The position numbers and the translations under genes were made by a program. From assembly GCA_965153455.1 (NCBI GenBank), contig OZ234502.1, forward strand, positions 11,067,495 through 11,131,494: a stretch of 64,000 nt of DNA. The letters are read 5' to 3'. The notes beneath the pieces are model-generated. The model was not told the DNA's origin. It ran no database searches and worked only from the letters and a program-made list of their open reading frames with translations. Below, piece by piece: positions 58,045-64,000 of the stretch (the first letter of the stretch is position 1; each line of letters opens with the position of its first letter). The DNA is from Sphagnum compactum (lineage: Eukaryota; Bryophyta; Sphagnopsida; Sphagnales).

Positions 58045-58400
58045 AATCCTAACAAGGTCTGCCTACTTGGCATTACCTGATCGGCTGCAAATGCATTTGT
58101 TGCAAGCAGTTGCTCCTATGCATAGGACAATCCTTGCAATAACTAGAACAGGTGGGTCTAATTACGAAAAGCTTAAAGCCAAAAATATTAAATCCAACCA
58201 AGGTCTCCCACTTGAGCGTAATGTTTGGACTTTAGACATGTAAGGCTAATAGTGATTCGGCTGCCAAGACATTTGTTGCAATCAATCAGCGTCATGTACT
58301 GGAAGGTCATTGCAACAACTAGACTTGGTGGCTTTAAGTAGACAAGTTCAAAGTGACAAAGAATGCAACCAAGGTTGCCCACTTGGGCCCTCTCCATTGA
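58045..58400. repeat. Degenerate tandem repeat, about 150-170 bp unit
   Basis: AACAAGGTCTGCCTACTTGG (58,048), AACCAAGGTCTCCCACTTG (58,196) and AACCAAGGTTGCCCACTTGG (58,367) mark three unit starts. In units 1 and 2 CGGCTGC-AA-CATTTGTTGCAA and TTGCAA-AACTAGA follow in the same order. Confidence 0.65.
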
Positions 58401-59140
58401 AACATTACATACTAGAATCCTTCCTCTAGTGTAGATGGAGGCTGCCACATACTTATGATCAAAATGTGTCTGTAGATGGAGGTGCCATCAAACTTAAACA
58501 TGCCTGAATACCATTTTCCCTTTGTTATGTGACAACCTCCAAAAGCAGAATGGACCATGAATCTCCATGAGACAGATGCATGTTCTAACTCTGAAGGTTC
58601 ATCTGTTTTAATAAATCACCATGGGGGAAGACCTCTTCAGTTGGTCTTACAGTCTCCTACAAGGTTCTCTGTAACAACTATTGCAGTTAGAATCTCTTTG
58701 AATGCACCCACATGACACTAAGAGTTCCTTCACAAAGAAGTCATACTATCTTGGAAGGGTAAACACATTCCATATACCATCTTGGCTCTAGAGGATCCTT
58801 CATGATTCAAGGGCCACCTTCAATTTATCCTCATTTCTGAAAGTACTGTTGTCAACAACATTTTGTTTATTCCCTCACCCGATTCAGTCTCCTGAAAAAT
58901 GAACAAATGAGCTGAGGTGTCACATTCCAATGAAAATTTTGATTCAGGAGGATTAAAGAAGAAGCAACATCATCAGAAAATCTTACTCCACCATAATTTT
59001 GACAAAAAAGTAGCCTCTGATGTCACTTCTCTGTCACTCCTTTAAGCAAAATCATGACAAGTCATCATTTCTTATGTCCAACATCAAGTTCTCCATGTAT
59101 GTGCAATAGACCTTTCCCTTGATGTTTACAAAAGACAATG
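58400..59140. other. Unique sequence, probable 3' flank of the minus-strand gene
   Basis: Ordinary complexity, no repeat and no recognised coding region. Another minus-strand AATAAA lies at 58,867-58,872. Confidence 0.3.
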
Positions 59141-59155
59141 TACAGAAAGCACACT

Positions 59156-59161
59156 TTTATT
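59156..59161 (-). terminator. Candidate poly(A) signal AATAAA
   Basis: Minus strand reads GCAATAAAAGTGTGC followed by T/G-rich sequence, a suitable cleavage context for a transcript starting near 60.2 kb. Assignment to that gene is positional inference. Confidence 0.35.
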
Positions 59162-59770
59162 GCGTGCATGACATGTAATTGTATTGCATCCAATCTGTTT
59201 CACCCCAAGCACACTGCATCTTCTTCATGTAATGTACTCAAATCTGTGCAATGATTGAATCTTTTGCTGCTCTCCTGGCAGCCACCATCCGTTGATCGCT
59301 ATCCTGCATTACACCAGTCACTCAATGCTCCCCATCAGCCCAACTGTGAGACTAGTGTACTGCATAAAGTCAATTTGGCTGGTGTATTTGCATTCAGGAT
59401 AAGAATTTATGGGACCACAATTCACAACACTTCTACACATATGAATGCTCTGGAAATCCATTGTGAACTCTTAAAGGGAGACTACCAAACTAAAAGGTCT
59501 TCTGGTAGGAAGCAAACAATTTGCTCAAGCTTGCACTAGAAAAAATGCATTAGGAGAAGTATTAACACCATAGCCTTGACTGCAACTTTGTGAACTTGGT
59601 GTGAGGGTATGTCTGATTAGTCACAAAACTGCATGGGCAAACACACTCTTCAATTGCCTCATCTCCATATAAAGTTCTCAACCTAAAAATTGTAACATGC
59701 TCATATCAGGTGGACAGAAAATGGACAACCGAAAGCAATAACATAGCAAAAGGAACAATTGAGTACTTGC

Positions 59771-60118
59771 CTTCAAACACTGTGTCTGGCAACGGCGCAT
59801 GCAAATGTCATTCCAGTTAGGGACATGATGAGCATTGGCACACACAGAGAGTGCACAAGCTTCTCCACAAGCATCCACCTCACTCACCCCACACACAGTG
59901 ACACAAGTATCAGGGGTGGGATCCTTAGAGAAAGCTCCAACTCTATTCAGCATTTTCTTTGAGGTACAAACTCGCTCACAGACAAATTGATCTGTTGACC
60001 CTTTGTTATCACGGCTCCGCAGATTCTCTTCCTCGCGCCGTCGGTTTGTTTTCACCACCTGCCGCACCACCAAGGCTGGGACAATAGTCCCCACCACTCC
60101 CCACCACCAATCCACCAT
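59771..60118 (-). CDS. First coding exon of a small cysteine-rich membrane-anchored plant protein
   Basis: From the ATG at 60,118 the minus strand encodes 116 residues before a likely splice site. MVDWWWGVVGTIVPALVVRQ forms a short hydrophobic N-terminal anchor, then comes a basic, charged stretch (KTNRRREEENLRSRD). The rest is a cysteine-patterned domain with Cys47, 51, 72, 76, 84, 88, 93, 106, 110 and 114. Most fall in CX3C pairs, as in FVCERVC, TCVTVC, ACGEAC and ICMRRCQTQC. Codon quality, GC content and this pattern mark it as a real gene; I recall similar short uncharacterised proteins in seed plants, but cannot name it. At 59,770 AAG is followed by GCAAGT, a classic GC-type donor. Reading on gives 30 low-quality residues to a stop at 59,678, so an intron is more likely than a 146-residue protein. 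The remaining exon was not located. Confidence 0.65.
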
Positions 60119-60299
60119 CTCCTAAATCTGCTTTCTCAAACTTGCAGAGGGCTTATTGTCAGACCTGCAGAAGGCTTGCAGCACACTTCTCCACGAGTGA
60201 GGCATGGGTGACCTATTTTGAAACTCTACATTAGTGATAAACCAGGAAATACTGTTGTCCTAATTTTTGCATCACACAACAAAACCGGGTGCAATGCAA

Positions 60300-60308
60300 A
60301 AACCCTAA
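60300..60308 (+). promoter_or_regulatory. Telo-box AAACCCTAA
   Basis: The plant telo-box motif, common in promoters of growth-related genes, lies 182 bp upstream of the ATG of the minus-strand cysteine-rich gene. Confidence 0.45.
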
Positions 60309-60758
60309 GTGCGACTGAGCGCCCAAACTCTCAAGAGAAAGATATTGCTGGCATTTCGGCATACCTTTGATAGGATTAAATGTCCACGCCTCAAGTCAAA
60401 AGATCTCTTCCATTCGATATCTGCGACAGAGCTCCAGAGACAGTTGGAGATATCCAAAAGCCGTGGCAAATTCTCACTCTCCTCAGTTTGTTTCAATCTT
60501 ACGGCCTCTGCTTCTACTACTGACTATCCCTGATACCGAAAATCGGAAGTGCAACAGCAATATAATCGGTCGAAGATAGAAGGTGCAGAGACGTAAATGT
60601 TCGCATAAACAAAAAGAACACAAAGAAATGTAGGGCATGGACGTCAATGCCGTAACGACTATCAAAGGCTAATGTGCTAAAGATGGATTCACGAAATATC
60701 GGCAGCACAAGCTCTCAATGTCTTGTGCCCTAAATCTAAGATCTTGTAAGTCCAGCCA

Positions 60759-60766
60759 TATAAATA
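60759..60766 (+). promoter_or_regulatory. Candidate TATA box TATAAATA
   Basis: CCATATAAATACGG reads rightward; a start near 60,790 would be followed by two telo-boxes and the exon candidate ending at 61,311. Confidence 0.4.
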
Positions 60767-60789
60767 CGGTTCAAATTAGGTTCTTCTCC

Positions 60790-61311
60790 ACTCCTTTGGG
60801 GTAATTGCGTAAAAATCATTTTGGCGCAAGACTTTGCCCTTTCTCGACTGCCATCTTAGGGTTTCTTTTTAGGGTTTGGGTGACTAGAGTTTTGAGGTAG
60901 CTACGCTTCTTCTAGCATGTGAATATGTGGGAAGAATGAGGTGAGAAGGGCGGTGGGAGTTTGACGTGAATGGCATTTTCAAGTTTCAACTCTTAAGTAC
61001 CTTGTAATTAGGACTTGCATACCTTTCAAACTGCAATTATGTCAGAATTCTGTGGATTTCCCCATGTGAATGCCTGCGATGTTGCTGGTTCTCTCGAAAT
61101 CGGCAATGTGTTATTAGATCCCAAAGTTTTAGCTCGGACTGGTGCCTATGCCAGATGCTTCAATTTATGGAAGCTCTCTATGGGCTCAAGAAGGATGGGT
61201 GCGGAATCTGATTGACAGGTATTTCCTTGACATGGCAAGCTCAAGATTCAAGTGTCTCATGAATCAGGCCTTTAGGTCAACAGAAAAAGGGACCTGCCAG
61301 AGTTTTTCTTG
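60790..61311 (+). other. Candidate transcribed exon, plus strand
   Basis: Lies downstream of the TATA box at 60,759 and ends at TTG followed by GTAAGTATC (61,312), a strong splice donor. An ATG at 61,039 opens 58 codons (MSEFCGFPHVNACDVAGSLE and on) to a stop at about 61,215. Upstream ATGs are followed by stops within a few codons. No family was recognised, so this may be a non-coding leader or a short first exon. Confidence 0.3.
60856..60877 (-). promoter_or_regulatory. Pair of telo-boxes (TTAGGGTTT twice)
   Basis: TTAGGGTTT at 60,856-60,864 and again at 60,869-60,877, that is AAACCCTAA on the minus strand, just downstream of a plus-strand TATA box. With the box at 60,300 they suggest a shared, divergent promoter. 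Confidence 0.45.
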
Positions 61312-61319
61312 GTAAGTAT

Positions 61320-62880
61320 CTTACACTCTGCACCCTAAAAAAGCCTGCTCATGCTTCATATGCTATTTGACTCGGTATTGCATTGCTTTTGTAATCTGTG
61401 ATGTGCCATTATCACATGATGTTTCTCCTTTTCACATGCACTGTTGAAGAGTTCCTCTTGCAGCTGTTGCCACTGTTGACCATTGTTTGAAGCCTTATGT
61501 AGCTCTGATATTAATCTCTCTCCTTCCATTTACATAACTCTTTCTTGCAAACCCCTAGAGACCAAAACCATAGCTCAGGACTTGGTATAAATAGTCATGA
61601 TTAACAGGTCTTTTAGGCTGTGCAAATGGGAACTTGTCACAACTAGGTCCAGAAACTGACCTCCAGCTCCTGAAGTTGCCATTCTCATTGTAGCCAACCT
61701 GCATGAGTTGTCTTCCATGTCTTCATCAACAGGATAAGAAGTTAGCAGCACAAGTGGACCCTTCCAAGCATTCAGGTTCTGGGTAGCATTATCTGATGCA
61801 ACATTCTTACTTAGAGGGGCCACTGGGGGCAAGGGGAGTTCACAATTGTTGGAATGACCCTGCTGATCTGCCATTAACCCATTTGATAGTGTGCTAGTCA
61901 TGGGACAATCAGCAAGTTGCTATTTAGTCCTGCATAATCAACAGCCATTGGAAAGCACACATGAAATTCAAACCATTGTGCAATCGTTCAGATCAACAAT
62001 TATTTCTACAGTTTGGTATTCCATACGAGAGCTATGTCTGTAGAAGCTGAACCTTAGTCCCTAGAGTTCAGGTTTATTGCACATCACATGCCCAACACAA
62101 ATAAACTTAGAGGCAAGGCCACACTAGGGCCCCACTGGAAGCACAACCATGAGATTTACAGATAAAATTGTTGAACCTGCACATGCTTTCTGGATTGCAC
62201 TATTACAAACACAATCACAGAAATGTCTATGTGTTTCAGGGAGAAAAACTTGAGACTTGGCTATGGAGCAAGCTGATGGGGAAGGCACAGAAGAGGCAAG
62301 GCATTGACAAGGCCACCATCTGTGCATGAACTAAGCAAAGTGTTTCTCAAAGAACACTACAGTTTTCAAGTGCCTTGTAATTTCAGGCCATACTTTGAGG
62401 AGTCACCCTCTTGCCACCTTACATAACATGTATTAAAAGAAATTTTGTGTGTGCCAGGAGTAGTATTGACATCTGAGATGGTTTCCAGTCTCATACCACA
62501 TACATGCAACACAGATTAGAATCCTGATGAGGAAAGGCAAAATTACTGTGGAATTCATACTCATCTTTGCAGATGAGTACTTTCATTCCCCTTGCAGAAA
62601 TAGATTCTGCCAGAACTACCCTTCACTACCAAGGTGAGCTCGATCATCACCAGTGCAGGCTGATGGAGCTATTGACTCAACAGGATAGCTCTTGATTGCA
62701 GCTTGATTCTGACACCAAAAAAAACAATCACCAAGAACGCATTCAATACCGATACATGATAGTTACAAGCTAGACAGGAAATTGTCCAAATGGAGAACTT
62801 GAAAGAACTAAACAACATGCAGTCAGTACGACTAGTATGCTTTGACCATGCAGAAACAAAAATGCTTCAAAGGAATACAT
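61320..62880. other. Unique gene-like sequence, no product recognised
   Basis: Complex, repeat-free sequence. A minus frame at 61,617-61,901 (ADQQGHSNNCELPLPPVAPL, SYPVDEDMEDN) has protein-like composition. No family recognised and no flanking splice sites were convincing. Confidence 0.25.
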
Positions 62881-62883
62881 CAC

Positions 62884-63064
62884 CTTGGCAATGTAAATCA
62901 ATGGCTTGGCCGCCGAGAAAGGAAAATCTCCATGATACATGTAGCCACTGACAAACATATAGCTAAGATCTGCCAGCTCGAACGTTGAAGCAGAATCTAT
63001 CCTTAACAAAACCAGATCTGCTTTCAAATGCCCCAAGTCAGAACCTCTCCATCTCCATCTCTTC
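62884..63064 (-). other. Candidate internal exon, minus strand
   Basis: Minus-strand frame reads DMKRWRWRGSDLGHLKADLV, then LADLSYMFVSGYMYHGDFPF and KPLIYIAK, ending AAG before GTGATG at 62,883, a plausible donor. Composition is protein-like. The upstream acceptor is not clear and no family was recognised. Confidence 0.25.
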
Positions 63065-63459
63065 ATGTCTCCGGAGTTCAAAACTCAATTGCAGCAATAG
63101 CAATACCAGCTCACTGTTATCTGCAACTCAAGTTGATAGGTGATCAAACGTTCCAACAACAAGAAATAACACAATCCTCGAACATTGACGCCGCTGGAAC
63201 ACACAACAAACAGCTTCTGCAAATATTGCTTGTTGCAACAGAGACCCGCACGAATATAATAATCTGGAAAAACGGAGCTTTGTAGACTGTAGTTATAGTT
63301 CATACTTTCGGAAGCTATTCTGAAAGCCACAAATCCTGGTGGCAAGGAAACGGATCAACAGACTAAACTGCACTGCAAATGGGACAAGCTTATCAAGCTT
63401 TAGCTAAACTGCATTCCGTAAAACAGTAATCTTTAAACAAGGCCTAGCTCCGAGCTGGA

Positions 63460-63720
63460 GATTGATTGATGGCCGTCAAATCGAGCTTCACCTCCGCATC
63501 CGAGATCTTCTCAGAGGATGGCGCCGTGCGTAGGGAGAACGGTGACTCGACATTTGCTCCAGTGCCCTTGTCAGCGCATCCATGGACACTACCGCCATTA
63601 TCATGAGCTTCATCAACAGCCGCCAGTTTGCCATCTCCCCCGCCCGTCTCTTCTTTTTACTGCAGGCGATCACAATACTCTGCTCTAGGAGCACGTGCAC
63701 AGAAACACACAGAAAACAAG
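63460..63720. other. GC-rich exon-like stretch near the window end
   Basis: Both strands have short frames in good start context: plus MAVKSSFTSASEIFSEDGAV at about 63,470, minus MANWRLLMKLMIMAVVSMDA from 63,634, ending in an arginine-rich tail. A plus-strand splice acceptor CTTTTTACTGCAG lies at about 63,653-63,665. Only one strand can be right and the sequence does not decide it. Confidence 0.25.
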
Positions 63721-64000
63721 AGCATTTTATGGGCTCTGCACTTCAAATGACATCCATAAGGATGATACATATTCAACATACAAAATTGGAAACTTGCACA
63801 ATTGGTGGTTGTTAGCATGGTGGAGCTCAATTGGATCCTTCAATGATGCCAGAAATGTTTCCATAGTGGACTCCACATGACCCTAGAACGTAAGCACACC
63901 AAACTTTTGACCTGTTTCTGGGTGCATCACAATAGAGATATCCGCAAATTCACCCTGTCTTTCACCCCCTAACCCTTCTTTTAGTGGTAACCGTAAAAAC

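Noticed and set aside
1-64000. A retrotransposon with paired LTRs
   Set aside because: I looked for long direct repeats around the Ty3 and copia remnants and in the 19 kb and 37 kb islands and saw none; fragments are too decayed or truncated.
1-64000. CRISPR-like arrays or bacterial defence genes
   Set aside because: All tandem repeats here are degenerate eukaryotic minisatellites without regular unique spacers, and the coding remnants are plant transposons.

Overview
This window looks like nuclear DNA from a land plant with a large, repeat-laden genome. A gymnosperm or fern-like genome would fit, but the sequence alone does not fix the taxon. The DNA is AT-rich and almost empty of intact genes. 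It is built from decayed plant transposons (Ty3/gypsy, copia, hAT, MULE, CACTA-type MITEs, a probable SINE) separated by degenerate minisatellites. No bacterial operons, rRNA, tRNA or CRISPR arrays were seen.

Layout. 0.5-1.6 kb is a dead Ty3/gypsy reverse transcriptase split by a 154-bp CACTA-type MITE. 1.8-5.6 kb holds hairpin repeats and a degenerate tandem array. 8.6-8.9 kb is a near-perfect foldback element with 3-bp TAA flanks. 9.1-10.3 kb is the most unusual part: a roughly 200-bp tandem array in which each well-preserved unit carries a 79-95 nt hairpin. The paired arms differ between copies by compensatory changes, as expected for RNA stem-loops such as microRNA precursors. 12.6-13 kb has a viroplasmin-like fragment on the plus strand beside a copia RNase H end on the minus strand. 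13.8-14.6 kb and 17.4-18.2 kb are tandem duplications. 18.25-19.12 kb is an 874-bp element with 25-bp perfect inverted termini enclosing the broken first exon of a basic/acidic protein with an ideal Kozak start.

24.8 kb and 31.0 kb hold two more CACTA-type MITEs. 28.7-30.5 kb is a hAT transposase pseudogene (BED finger plus DUF659-type core). 31.9-32.6 kb is a GGCTATT-type minisatellite. 36.4-37.4 kb is a GC-richer island with a MITE-like inverted repeat, a probable SINE, four consecutive hairpins and a 25-bp ACGT-core tandem repeat. 46.1 kb is a 41-bp tandem array. 49-54.2 kb is a MULE/FAR1-type transposase pseudogene with a SWIM zinc finger and a recognisable 87-bp phase-0 intron. 54.5 kb is a 171-bp dimer. 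55.5-57.3 kb is a second hAT-type (ZNF862-like) transposase pseudogene.

The last 6 kb changes character: higher complexity, higher GC and few repeats. It holds the one convincing host gene, a minus-strand first exon (59,771-60,118) for a small conserved-looking protein with an N-terminal hydrophobic segment and ten cysteines, mostly in CX3C pairs. Its exon appears to end at a non-canonical GC splice donor. Telo-boxes and a TATA box upstream suggest a divergent promoter, and other exon candidates follow to the window end. The transposon fragments do not work together as a system; they are a nested fossil record.
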